A DNA stretch of 64,000 nucleotides from Proteiniphilum sp. UBA4977 (lineage in GTDB: Bacteria; Bacteroidota; Bacteroidia; Bacteroidales; Dysgonomonadaceae): positions 62,001-126,000 of the forward strand of contig DGZP01000078.1 in NCBI GenBank assembly GCA_002398565.1, given 5' to 3'. The notes below the pieces were generated by a model. That model was not told the DNA's origin. It did not search any database and worked only from the letters and a program-made list of their open reading frames with translations. Below are positions 16,533-25,642 of the stretch, in pieces. Within the stretch, counting starts at the first letter, position 1. Each line of letters starts with the position of its first letter. Made by a program: the position numbers and the translations under genes.

Positions 16533-18281
16533 TCAGATACCCAGTTCCTGACGTATTGCATTTATTTTCAAGTTGGCTTCAGCTTCTGCCTGCGGTAGCT
16601 CTTCACGTGACTTCACCGCTCCTCTTACTTCAATATAGAATTTGATCTTGGGCTCTGTACCTGAGGGGCGGATGGATAATTTGGTACCTTCCTCGGTGAA
16701 GTACTGAATAACATTCGATGTAGTAGGCATTTCCAGTGCAATCTGTTCGTTACGGACATAATCTGCCGCCTCCAGCTTTGCAAAATCCTTGATCAGCGTA
16801 ACAGGTGATCCACCCAGTGATGTCATCGGGTGTGTACGGAACTTTTTCATCATCGTCTCTATCTCGTCGGCACCCTCTTTTCCCTTACGTACCAGTGAGA
16901 TACCCACCTCCTTTGAATATCCGTATTCAAGATATATCTCTTCGAGGAGCTGATATATGGTTCTCCCGTGGTCTTTGGCCCACGCAGCGATTTCTGCAAA
17001 TAAAGCACAGGCTGACACAGCATCTTTATCGCGTACAAAGTCACCTGCAAGAAACCCATAACTCTCTTCACCACCGCCGATATACTTCTTTACTCCTTCG
17101 TTTTTTCGTATTATTTCGGCAATCCATTTGAAACCGGTGTAGCAGTCGAACAACTCAATTCCCTTCTTTTTGGCAATATCTTTCACCAGTTCGGTAGTGA
17201 CAATGGTTTTTACCACATACTCCCTGCCTGTAAGCAATCCCAGTTCCTCTCTTCTGTTCATCAAATAGTAAAGACACAGGAGCATGGTTTGGTTACCGTT
17301 GACAAGCATGAAATTGCCTTCATTGTCACGAATGGCCGTGCCAATGCGGTCGCCATCGGGATCGGTCGCCATCACCAGTTCTGCATCTGTTTCCATCGCC
17401 TTCTTTATGGCCAGATCCAGTGCGGCAGGCTCTTCGGGATTTGGAGAGACCACAGTGGGAAAGTCGCCGCTGATCACATCCTGTTCCGGAACATGAATGA
17501 TATTGGTAAAACCGATTGCCTTCAAGGCATCCGGAACAAGGGTGATGCCCGTACCGTGAATCGGCGTATATACGATCTTCAAATCGTGTTGGTGGCCGAT
17601 GGCTTCAGGTGAGAGTACCAGCTTGCGGACTTCGTCGATGAACGCTCTGTCCATGTCTTTGCCGATGATCTCGATCAGTTTGTTGTTACCTTTGAAACGG
17701 ATATGATCGACCGACGTAATGCGATTCACCTCTGCAATGATGTTTTTGTCGTGGGGTCCCAACACTTGTGCACCGTCGTTCCAGTATGCTTTGTAGCCGT
17801 TATACTCTTTCGGATTGTGTGAGGCAGTAATCATGATTCCACTCTGGCAGCCCAGCTTTCTGATGGCATAAGATATCTCAGGAGTGGGACGAAGGTCTTC
17901 ATAGAGATAAACCTTAATGCCGTTGGCACTAAAGATGTCGGCCGATATTTCCGCGAATTTGCGACTGTTGTTGCGACAGTCATGCCCGATCACAACCTTT
18001 ATCTCTTTCACATCTGCAAATTCCTTCAACAGGTAATTGGAGAGCCCCTGTGTGGCGGATCCTACCGTATAAATATTCATTCTGTTGCTACCGGCACCCA
18101 TTATACCCCGTAAGCCGCCGGTACCAAATTCCAGATCTTTGTAAAAAGCATCGACAAGCTTTGATTTGTCATCGCTATCGAGCATCTGCTGCACTTCTTC
18201 TTTCGTGGCAGCATTGTAATTTCCTTTAATCCAAGACTGTGCTTTTTCTGTTACAAATGCCAGTAATGTTTCTTCTTCCAT
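16533..18281 (-). CDS. Phosphoglucomutase/phosphomannomutase (alpha-D-phosphohexomutase)
   Basis: It interconverts hexose 1- and 6-phosphates. The 582 residues show the phosphoserine loop TASHNPKEYNGYKAYW, the metal loop DPDGDRIG, the sugar-binding GGEESYGF and the phosphate-binding RPSGTEPKIKFY, the full set for an active enzyme. The length matches the PgcA/PGM2-like subfamily. It is flanked by mgsA downstream and the C69 dipeptidase gene upstream, all on the minus strand. Confidence 0.95.
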   Translation of the reverse strand: MEEETLLAFVTEKAQSWIKGNYNAATKEEVQQMLDSDDKSKLVDAFYKDLEFGTGGLRGIMGAGSNRMNIYTVGSATQGLSNYLLKEFADVKEIKVVIGHDCRNNSRKFAEISADIFSANGIKVYLYEDLRPTPEISYAIRKLGCQSGIMITASHNPKEYNGYKAYWNDGAQVLGPHDKNIIAEVNRITSVDHIRFKGNNKLIEIIGKDMDRAFIDEVRKLVLSPEAIGHQHDLKIVYTPIHGTGITLVPDALKAIGFTNIIHVPEQDVISGDFPTVVSPNPEEPAALDLAIKKAMETDAELVMATDPDGDRIGTAIRDNEGNFMLVNGNQTMLLCLYYLMNRREELGLLTGREYVVKTIVTTELVKDIAKKKGIELFDCYTGFKWIAEIIRKNEGVKKYIGGGEESYGFLAGDFVRDKDAVSACALFAEIAAWAKDHGRTIYQLLEEIYLEYGYSKEVGISLVRKGKEGADEIETMMKKFRTHPMTSLGGSPVTLIKDFAKLEAADYVRNEQIALEMPTTSNVIQYFTEEGTKLSIRPSGTEPKIKFYIEVRGAVKSREELPQAEAEANLKINAIRQELGI

Positions 18282-18309
18282 AATGATGAGTATTCTGTTT
18301 TTATATCAG

Positions 18310-19950
18310 TTATTCTATTGTTTGAACTTTGTATTTATCTCCGGTTTGTTCAACAATTTTTTTGTAGTATTCATTGGAATACCCGGGACGGGAAGGAAAT
18401 TCCGGTTGTCCGTAAGGATTCCTTTTAAACGTTCCGTTTTCTTCTTTTTTGACTACCCCGTCAATATATTTTACCATCAGATATTCACCCAGCTTCTTCC
18501 ATTCTTGCACACCCTCCTTTACCAGGCGGTTGGAATATTGGGTAAGGTAGTGTATTGCTTCGGACCTGGATTTTGTATAAAGTGTCATTGCCTGCTCCTC
18601 CACCACAGGCTGAGAGGTTCTATAACTTTCCTCGAGTGCCGATTGTATTTTCTTCATGTCTGTACTCATATCGCTGTAGCGGCTGTAGACCATGTTGGAT
18701 ACCCAGTTGTGGATCCAGAAGGCAGAAGTCCAGGAGAAAGTTAGCAGATCCCCGTTCCCCTGTGCCATTTCCAGGGGTACTTCAGTATGTCCGCAGTAGA
18801 TGGGATAATAGACTGTCTGCGCAGCATCGTCCAAGCCAAACCAAAGTATGCCACCAATCTCATCGGGAAACCATTCGCGCATTTGCGCTACAAAGGAGAA
18901 TCCTGTCTGCTGGGTGGCTGTAGGCCGCTCGTTGCAATATTCTACCGAATCTACCTCAAAAGTAAGAGGAGACCATCGATAGGGAGAATTAAAGGGACCT
19001 GCACCCACGTCGAAGCGCCAGTCGAGCTCCGTGCCTTCATAGTGATCCCGCATCTGTTGCTGGATATCGTGCAGGCTCAATTTCCGGTCCGGTTTGATAT
19101 ACAAGGGCATGGGATCGGTTGTCTTTCCCTGGGCATAGGTCACATAGCGGGCCATGTCACTGTTTACCTTATTGAAGAACGACCAGACACGGGCTTCACA
19201 GAAACGCAATGCACCAAAATCCAATGGGGCATAAGCTTCAGCAAAACTGAATTGGGCGTCGTTGCCTGTAAAATATCCCTTCTCTCGGGCAAAGGAGATC
19301 ACATCGGGAGCGTAGAGGCAGTTGATAGGGTCATCCAGCGGAAACTGCTGTATGCGGGCCTGGTTGGCATGTGCCGAGACACAATCGTCCGGAATGCGCA
19401 CGGCAACCCATACAGCTCCTTTATTTTCTGGGCCTTTGCCAATCATTTCCATTATCCACACCTCATTGGGATCTGCAATTGAAAAGGACTCGCCGGAGCT
19501 GTAATATCCATAATCCTTTACAAGCTGTGTCATGACGGTGATTGCCTCACGGGCATTTCTGGCCCGTTGCAGCGTAATGTAAATGAGGCTCCCGTAGTCC
19601 ATGATGGCGGTAGAGTCGACTAACTCTTCACGTCCGCCAAAGGTGGTCTCTCCGATAGCCAGCTGATGTTCATTCATGTTACCGGCAACGTTGAAGGTTT
19701 GCAGTGCCTGTGGAATTTCACCGAGGTACTTTCCGGTATCCCACTCGTAAACCTTGAGTTTTTCGCCGGGACGATATTGTTTTGCAGGCCAGTGATACAG
19801 TTCCCCGTACAACCCATATGAGTCAGCTGCATAGGAAATGAACGTGGATCCGTCGGTGGATGCTTTTTTTCCTACAAGAAGATTCGTACATGGAAAAGTT
19901 AAAGAGAGGGAAAATATACCCAGAAGGGCTGACAGTATGACTTTCTTCAT
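18310..19950 (-). CDS. C69 family dipeptidase (secreted)
   Basis: An Ntn-hydrolase dipeptidase of about 546 residues. The start at 19950 gives a signal peptide, MKKVILSALLGIFSLSLTFP, directly followed by CTNLLVGKKAS. The Cys would become the N-terminal nucleophile after processing, as in C69/U34 peptidases. ADSYGLYGELYHW and NEHQLAIGETTFGG are family motifs. It is likely periplasmic and would continue the breakdown of dipeptides released by DPP7. The in-frame ATG at 20022 adds an unconvincing leader. A near-consensus -7 element (TATCTTTA on the minus strand) lies around 19990. Confidence 0.92.
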   Translation of the reverse strand: MKKVILSALLGIFSLSLTFPCTNLLVGKKASTDGSTFISYAADSYGLYGELYHWPAKQYRPGEKLKVYEWDTGKYLGEIPQALQTFNVAGNMNEHQLAIGETTFGGREELVDSTAIMDYGSLIYITLQRARNAREAITVMTQLVKDYGYYSSGESFSIADPNEVWIMEMIGKGPENKGAVWVAVRIPDDCVSAHANQARIQQFPLDDPINCLYAPDVISFAREKGYFTGNDAQFSFAEAYAPLDFGALRFCEARVWSFFNKVNSDMARYVTYAQGKTTDPMPLYIKPDRKLSLHDIQQQMRDHYEGTELDWRFDVGAGPFNSPYRWSPLTFEVDSVEYCNERPTATQQTGFSFVAQMREWFPDEIGGILWFGLDDAAQTVYYPIYCGHTEVPLEMAQGNGDLLTFSWTSAFWIHNWVSNMVYSRYSDMSTDMKKIQSALEESYRTSQPVVEEQAMTLYTKSRSEAIHYLTQYSNRLVKEGVQEWKKLGEYLMVKYIDGVVKKEENGTFKRNPYGQPEFPSRPGYSNEYYKKIVEQTGDKYKVQTIE

Positions 19951-20085
19951 AATGGATGCACTACAACTATTTATTTTCTTAACTACAGCGTAAAGATACT
20001 TTATTTTGTTTAATATGCCCAACGAGCAGATTGGATATTTTTGGGTGAATATTTGAAAAGTTGAATGTAATACGAAAAAAAAAGG

Positions 20086-20093
20086 TACATTTG
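20086..20093 (+). promoter_or_regulatory. -7 promoter element of the ftsB-like gene
   Basis: TACATTTG matches TAnnTTTG, 38 bp before the ATG at 20131. TTGA at 20061-20064 is a possible -33 box. Confidence 0.55.
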
Positions 20094-20130
20094 TATCATA
20101 AAGTTCTAACCGGGTTGGAACTTGTCAGGA

Positions 20131-20436
20131 ATGAAAGAAAAAATGAAAGCATTCACATCCAAAAGAATACTGGGACTTACCGTCACACAGATCATCGTGC
20201 TTCTTGTGTTGGTAGTGATGTTGTTTTTTTTTAGCGACAGTAGTGTGACAAAGAGGATTCGTTACGAAACACGGATCAGAAACCTTGAATCTCAAATTGA
20301 ATTCTATCGTAATCAAACCAACATAGATAAGGAAAAATTAAACGAACTTCAATCAAATAAGGAAGACCTTGAAAAGTTTGCCCGTGAGAATTTTCTCATG
20401 AAGAAAGAAGGCGAGGACGTCTTTATTATCGATTGA
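20131..20436 (+). CDS. ftsB: FtsB/DivIC-type septum formation protein
   Basis: A bitopic divisome protein of about 101 residues. It has a short cytoplasmic N-terminus, one membrane helix (about residues 17-36, IIVLLVLVVMLFFF) and a periplasmic coiled coil (RNLESQIEFYRNQTNIDKEKL), ending with the typical EKFARENFLMKKEGEDVF segment. It would form the FtsL-FtsB-FtsQ type complex that activates septal wall synthesis. ATG 20131 is preferred over the upstream TTG at 20122. The next gene starts seven bases after its stop. Confidence 0.92.
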   Translation: MKEKMKAFTSKRILGLTVTQIIVLLVLVVMLFFFSDSSVTKRIRYETRIRNLESQIEFYRNQTNIDKEKLNELQSNKEDLEKFARENFLMKKEGEDVFIID

Positions 20437-20443
20437 ATAAGTA

Positions 20444-20797
20444 ATGTTAATGAGAAATACGAAGGATATATTACTACGCATTTCCGCCATCTGTATTTTG
20501 TTATCGGCGATAATTTTCCTGTTTTTACCGGAAATTGCACCCTGGCTCATGGGCCTGTCAGTAGCACTATTTTCGGTTATTACGGTTATCAGCCCTTATC
20601 CGGGCAAAAGTATCCGCGGAAAAAGGCTGTTCAACATACAACTCTTTGCCTGTGTATTAATGTTTGTGTCTACATATCTTATGTTCAGGCAAAGAAATGA
20701 ATGGGTGCTGGCCATGATCTCCGGGGCTGTTTTTCTTTTATATGTAGCAATAGTATTACCAAAAGAATTGGAAAAGGAAATGAACAAAAACAAATAA
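20444..20797 (+). CDS. Small integral membrane protein, 117 aa
   Basis: A hydrophobic protein with about four predicted membrane helices (residues 9-27, 31-49, 63-81 and 88-106) and charged ends, ending KELEKEMNKNK. It has no recognised domain. Its close spacing behind the ftsB-like gene suggests co-expression and perhaps a cell-envelope role, but that is only context. Starts at 20444 or 20450 are equally plausible. Confidence 0.7.
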   Translation: MLMRNTKDILLRISAICILLSAIIFLFLPEIAPWLMGLSVALFSVITVISPYPGKSIRGKRLFNIQLFACVLMFVSTYLMFRQRNEWVLAMISGAVFLLYVAIVLPKELEKEMNKNK

Positions 20798-20836
20798 CGA
20801 TACCTATGCTCTTTGGTATCTATTTATTAATTTGGA

Positions 20837-22132
20837 ATGAATAAAAGCGTATTAATTGTTGATGACAATTTAACGGTTTGTCTGATGTTAAAGTCGTGGT
20901 TGGTAAAAAGAGACTTCCTTGTTGAAACAGCCACTTGTGCCAGCGATGCGAAACAAATGGTAAAAGAACAACCCTTCGACCTCATCCTTACAGATATAAG
21001 GATGCCCGATGCTGACGGGCTTACATTTTTATCCTGGGTTAAAAAATATGATTCTGATATCGTGGTTATCATGATTACCGGATACGCCGACGTGGAGTCG
21101 GCAGTCTTGTCAATGAAAGCAGGAGCAGCGGACTATATTCCAAAACCCATTGAGCCTGAGCATTTATTTAAAAAAATCGAGGAGGCATTTAAGACACAGG
21201 AATACAGAAACAAAAATAAACGGTTTTCAAATGACTTTATCCTGCCTCCGGATAAGGAATATCAGCTACTTTTCAGGCAGCTCGATCAAATAGCCGAACA
21301 TAACGAACACCGTCTGTTGATTGGAGACAGAGGCACCGGAAAGGTCTCTTCCGTGAAGTATATTTACGAGAAGGGAATCCATCCTGCCAGACCACTGGTC
21401 CAACTGGATCCTGATCAGCTGAGTAATAAAAATGGTGTCCGGCAGTACATTGATTCTGAACAGGGTGTATCGCCCCTGATGGAGAAATTCTTTGAAGCAC
21501 GGGGCGGGTTGCTATATATCAGAAAGGTGGATCAACTCGATCTCAATCTCCAGAATGAATTATTGAACATCCTCACGAAACAATCACGCGACGAAAACTA
21601 TACTCAGGTAATTATGAGTACCGAGAAAAGTACTGGCGAATTGGAGAAGTCACTTATACCCAAGCTTTTCCACCTGCTCGAGGAGAGAAGCACAACCCTC
21701 CCCACCATAAAGGGAAAAAAACAGGTAATAGATACATTTGTATCATATTTTCTCCATTTTGCCAACCAGACGCTCGATAAACAAATACAAACCATTGATC
21801 AGGCTATTTACAAACAGATGTATGACTATGCCTGGCCGGAGAATATCCAGGAACTTAAGAACAGTGTCATACAGGCTGCATTGCTGACCGAAGGAAAACA
21901 TATGCCGGCCGAGATGGCATCACGCTTGTTCGAAAAAGATATTACCAAGCAGGAGAGTAGTTCAGTTGTACCTAACCCGATGCTTAATCTTCGAAAGGAG
22001 AATTATGAGAAGGAAAAAATAGTGGAGGCACTGAGACTTGCCAAAGGAAATAAAACAATGGCAGCATCAATATTGAATATAGACAGAAAAACGCTGTACA
22101 ATAAAATTAAATTATACAATGTGATTACTTAA
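20837..22132 (+). CDS. NtrC-like response regulator with degenerate AAA+ domain
   Basis: A 431-residue regulator. It has a receiver domain (residues 1-120, phosphoacceptor Asp53 in LTDIRMPDADG, Lys103), a sigma-54-activator-like AAA+ region (about 140-340) and a Fis-type helix-turn-helix (about 385-428, NKTMAASILNIDRKTLYNKI). The receiver and HTH look intact. The AAA+ part keeps a Walker A-like GDRGTGK (163-169), but the Walker B acidic pair is replaced (LLYIRK where LFLDE is expected) and no GAFTGA loop is visible. It probably cannot hydrolyse ATP to remodel sigma-54 and may act as an ordinary DNA-binding regulator. The next gene is its likely partner kinase. Confidence 0.9.
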   Translation: MNKSVLIVDDNLTVCLMLKSWLVKRDFLVETATCASDAKQMVKEQPFDLILTDIRMPDADGLTFLSWVKKYDSDIVVIMITGYADVESAVLSMKAGAADYIPKPIEPEHLFKKIEEAFKTQEYRNKNKRFSNDFILPPDKEYQLLFRQLDQIAEHNEHRLLIGDRGTGKVSSVKYIYEKGIHPARPLVQLDPDQLSNKNGVRQYIDSEQGVSPLMEKFFEARGGLLYIRKVDQLDLNLQNELLNILTKQSRDENYTQVIMSTEKSTGELEKSLIPKLFHLLEERSTTLPTIKGKKQVIDTFVSYFLHFANQTLDKQIQTIDQAIYKQMYDYAWPENIQELKNSVIQAALLTEGKHMPAEMASRLFEKDITKQESSSVVPNPMLNLRKENYEKEKIVEALRLAKGNKTMAASILNIDRKTLYNKIKLYNVIT

Positions 22133-22147
22133 ATTTTTTTGCCCTAT

Positions 22148-24664
22148 ATGCAAAAAGAAATATCTTCAAAAATAAAGTTCACTGTGATCGCGGGCTATTT
22201 GTTGGTCGTGATTGTCATGGCACTGGGACTTTATGGCATTTATCGGAATCTGGTGGTCTTCTCAAATCAGAGAATTAAAAATGAAGACATTACCGAATTA
22301 CTGATTGTGGGAAATACACTTTCGAAATTATACGAGATAGAAAATGGTCAAAATCTATTCACGGCTGAAAGTGCCCGGCAATATTTTCTCAAATATGATT
22401 CAGTTGTTCCGGAGATAAACCGCAACTTGAACAAATTGAAACAGTACTCCCAAGACACTGGGCGTATTGTTACACTTGACACGATAAAGTTCCTTATCCA
22501 CGAAAAAAAAGTGAATCTGGAGGCGGTTGCCGTATTACTCGACTCGTTAAACAGAGCCCCCCTGATTACCAGCAGTACCGAGAGTAGCTATGTGCCGCGG
22601 GCATTGAACAGAGAGGTTTCAGATTTTCTGGAAAAAAATAATCTACGCATACCCCGGCGTAGTCAATCCGACACCACTGTAGTAGCCGGACAACGCAAAG
22701 GCTTCCTCGATCGGGTACGCAATGTATTTGTTGCTTCACCCGATTCAACCGTTGTAATCAGCAACAAAGCGGTGGTCAACGAACATGAATTCAAGGTCAT
22801 TGTAGACACACTCATTAACAAGATACGTTATTCTGAAAAATTGGATCTTGCACGACAGAAGGCACTCCAAGCCATTTTTACCCAAAGGCTGGATACAATG
22901 AATTTCACCAACCGCATGCTTACCGTACGTATCGACGATCTTTTAAAAGGTATAGAACAGGCGGAAATGAAAAAGTCCCTTCAGTTGGTAATCGATAAGG
23001 AAAAGGCTCTCGCCGGTTCACAGCGTACCATGTTTGTGGTCTCCTGTCTGGCCATACTCATAGCATTAGTTTTCGGCATTCTCTTTTTAGTGGATATTAA
23101 TAGAAGCCAGCGTTACCGTAGACAGCTGGAGAGCTCTCATAACCGTATTTCTCAACTTTTGGCTTCGAGGGAGAAGTTGATGCTTACCATTTCTCACGAT
23201 ATCAAAGCTCCGATGAGTTCCATCCTGGGTTATATTCATTTGATGGAAGGAGGTGGAAGTGAATCTGAAAATGAACCCCGGCTCCGCAATATGAAACACT
23301 CCGGGGAACATGTCCTCCAACTCGTATCCATGTTGCTCGATCATCATAAGCTTGAAGCAGGGACATGGCAACTTACAGAGTCCAACATTCATCTGCATGC
23401 CCTCGTGGAAGAAACAGCGGACAGTTTCAGACCACTGGCAAAACAGAAATATTTGAGTTATGTTGTTGACAACAAAATATCCCCTGAACAAATCTTTTTT
23501 GGTGACCCCTACGTGATGAGGCAGATCATGGGGAATCTTATTTCAAACGCTGTCAAATATACGGCTGTGGGAGAAGTACTCATTGTTGCAATGGTAAAAA
23601 AGGATGAAGGAGGTGATAGTCTCCTGTTTTCAGTTTCCGATACCGGAAGAGGAATTGATCCGGCAGACCGGCAGTATATATTTCAGGAATTCAGCCGGCT
23701 GGATAATTCCGGCATTGAATCGGCCAATATGGAAGGCAGTGGTCTGGGATTAGCCATCACAAAAGGTTTTGTGGATGCATTGCAAGGCAGCATATCTTTT
23801 ATTTCGGAAAAAGAGAAAGGATCTGAGTTTATTGTGGAGTTACCCCTGCATCCTGCACAAAAAGAAGATGATAAAATTGTCGGGACAGGGTTTGATCTGG
23901 AAGGTATCTCCGTACTTGTGGTAGATGATGATCTGATTCAGTTGAATATGATTGCCGAGATGCTGCAAAAGGAAAGAATGCATTGTGTCATTGAGGCCAA
24001 TCCTCGCAAGGTGGTATCGCAACTGAGTGAAAATTTGTTCGACATTGTCTTCGTGGATATCCGCATGCCACACATAGATGGGATTACACTCGTCGAAAAA
24101 ATCCGAGTGAACAAAAATACAAAAGAAGTGCCCGTCATTGCGCTTTCAGCCGAATCGGAGATGTCCGCTGCAGAATTGCAGGCTGCCGGTTTTACCGATT
24201 ACCTTTCCAAACCTTTTGAAACAGAGCATCTCTATAGCATCATCTGGAGGTATGTGAAATCGGGAAAAACGGGGATAAGCTATCCTGTTCATCCGGTAAA
24301 ACCACGCATTAAAGGTGCAGGAGCGTTGATCGACTTTGTAAGGGACGACAAACAGGCTTCCAGAGGAATATTGAAGTCGTTTATCAGCGAGACAATAGTC
24401 AACATGGAAAAGCTTCAAAATTCCTTTGCTGAAAAGGATGAGAAGACGGCACGCGAGATTGCGCACAAGCTATTGCCTCTTTTTCAGATGATGGGCAATG
24501 AGGAGGTGATTGGTCTCCTGCGTCAGCTGAATGATGATCATCAGTGGTCAGGAGTGAAAGAAACAACTTTGCTTGAAAAGTTGAGATCAAGTGTAGAGGA
24601 GGTAGAGAATTTTTTAACAGAGATGGAGAGGGCGAAAAATGACACTCCAAATGGTAACCGATAA
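22148..24664 (+). CDS. Hybrid sensor histidine kinase with receiver and HPt domains
   Basis: An inner-membrane sensor of 838 residues. It has membrane helices at about 10-32 and 295-316 flanking a periplasmic helical sensor, then HisKA (SHDIKAPM, His350) and HATPase (NLISNAVKYT, DTGRGID, GSGLGLAI). These are followed by a receiver (VLVVDDD..., Asp637 in FVDIRMPHIDG) and a C-terminal HPt domain (AHKLLPLFQMMG, His773). It could run a complete His-Asp-His-Asp phosphorelay ending on the regulator encoded 15 bp upstream. ATG 22148 is preferred over the TTG at 22139. Its 3' end overlaps the xerD start. The signal sensed is unknown. Confidence 0.93.
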   Translation: MQKEISSKIKFTVIAGYLLVVIVMALGLYGIYRNLVVFSNQRIKNEDITELLIVGNTLSKLYEIENGQNLFTAESARQYFLKYDSVVPEINRNLNKLKQYSQDTGRIVTLDTIKFLIHEKKVNLEAVAVLLDSLNRAPLITSSTESSYVPRALNREVSDFLEKNNLRIPRRSQSDTTVVAGQRKGFLDRVRNVFVASPDSTVVISNKAVVNEHEFKVIVDTLINKIRYSEKLDLARQKALQAIFTQRLDTMNFTNRMLTVRIDDLLKGIEQAEMKKSLQLVIDKEKALAGSQRTMFVVSCLAILIALVFGILFLVDINRSQRYRRQLESSHNRISQLLASREKLMLTISHDIKAPMSSILGYIHLMEGGGSESENEPRLRNMKHSGEHVLQLVSMLLDHHKLEAGTWQLTESNIHLHALVEETADSFRPLAKQKYLSYVVDNKISPEQIFFGDPYVMRQIMGNLISNAVKYTAVGEVLIVAMVKKDEGGDSLLFSVSDTGRGIDPADRQYIFQEFSRLDNSGIESANMEGSGLGLAITKGFVDALQGSISFISEKEKGSEFIVELPLHPAQKEDDKIVGTGFDLEGISVLVVDDDLIQLNMIAEMLQKERMHCVIEANPRKVVSQLSENLFDIVFVDIRMPHIDGITLVEKIRVNKNTKEVPVIALSAESEMSAAELQAAGFTDYLSKPFETEHLYSIIWRYVKSGKTGISYPVHPVKPRIKGAGALIDFVRDDKQASRGILKSFISETIVNMEKLQNSFAEKDEKTAREIAHKLLPLFQMMGNEEVIGLLRQLNDDHQWSGVKETTLLEKLRSSVEEVENFLTEMERAKNDTPNGNR

Positions 24665-25535
24665 GTACAAACGGTATCTTCTTCTGGAAAAAGGGCTGTC
24701 AACCAACACTATTGAGGCATACATGTCTGATCTGCAAAAGCTGGTCGGTTTTTGTACAGAGTTGAAAATAAATGTTATCGATCTTCGTCGCGAGCATCTG
24801 GAGCAGTTTCTGGCATCAATATACGACCAGTCTCTTTCACCCCGCTCCACTGCCCGAATTATTTCGGGTCTGAAATCTTTCTTCCGTTTTTTACAGTTGG
24901 AAAAGTACCGCGGTGACGATCCTACAGAATTGCTGGAGACGCCAAAAACAGGGTTAAAACTTCCCCTGGTATTGTCATTGGAAGAGGTAGATGCGATACT
25001 GGCGGTTATAGACCTCTCCACTGCCGGGGGGACTAGAAATTATGCCATCATAGAAACACTCTATAGCTGTGGCTTACGTATTTCGGAACTTACCAGCCTT
25101 CGTTTCTCCGATTTCTTTCCGGAGGAAGGCTTCATTCGTGTGGAAGGGAAGGGAAGTAAGCAGCGGCTTGTACCTATATCGGACACCGCCATACAGAAGA
25201 TCAAAGACTGGTTGCACTACCGCAATCAGATTAGCATTAAAAAAGGGAATGAAGATATTGTCTTTGTCAGTTCAAGAGGTAAAGCCATCTCAAGGGTAAC
25301 TGTTTTTCATTATATCAAACAATACGCTGAAGCTGCCGGAATAAAAAAGAATATCAGCCCGCATGTTTTTCGTCATTCATTTGCGACACATCTGCTTGAA
25401 CGGGGCGCCAATATCAGAGTAATTCAGGAGATGCTGGGGCATGAGAAAATAACCACCACCGAGATTTATACACATCTCGATCGCAGTTTTCTGCGTCAGG
25501 AGATTATTGAGCATCATCCAAGAAACAAGAAATAA
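24639..25535 (+). CDS. xerD: Site-specific tyrosine recombinase XerD
   Basis: A 298-residue tyrosine recombinase for chromosome dimer resolution at dif. The N-terminal SAM-like domain starts YKRYLLLEKGLSTNTIEAYM. The catalytic residues are seen in SCGLRISEL (Arg), SPHVFRHSFATHLLERG (His-x-x-Arg), LGHEKITTT (His) and EIYTHLDR (Tyr). There is no arm-type domain or element boundary, and dnaN follows, so it is the housekeeping enzyme rather than a phage integrase. If it starts at 24639 it overlaps the kinase gene by 26 bp; ATG 24651 is an alternative. Confidence 0.94.
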   Translation: MTLQMVTDKYKRYLLLEKGLSTNTIEAYMSDLQKLVGFCTELKINVIDLRREHLEQFLASIYDQSLSPRSTARIISGLKSFFRFLQLEKYRGDDPTELLETPKTGLKLPLVLSLEEVDAILAVIDLSTAGGTRNYAIIETLYSCGLRISELTSLRFSDFFPEEGFIRVEGKGSKQRLVPISDTAIQKIKDWLHYRNQISIKKGNEDIVFVSSRGKAISRVTVFHYIKQYAEAAGIKKNISPHVFRHSFATHLLERGANIRVIQEMLGHEKITTTEIYTHLDRSFLRQEIIEHHPRNKK

Positions 25536-25605
25536 TAAATATTTCCGACGTCGGCACTAGAGATAAAAATATCCTGAAAACCACCGGCACTCCAAGATAA
25601 TTTCC

Positions 25606-25613
25606 TATATTTG
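25606..25613 (+). promoter_or_regulatory. -7 promoter element of dnaN
   Basis: TATATTTG matches TAnnTTTG, 30 bp before the dnaN ATG. It lies in the 107-bp gap after xerD. Confidence 0.6.
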
Positions 25614-25642
25614 CTAATTGAAATAAAAAAAGATATAACGTC

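Noticed and set aside
24639..25535. Tyrosine recombinase as the integrase of a mobile element
   Set aside because: It has housekeeping XerD motifs and length, dnaN is adjacent, and there are no att repeats or cargo genes.
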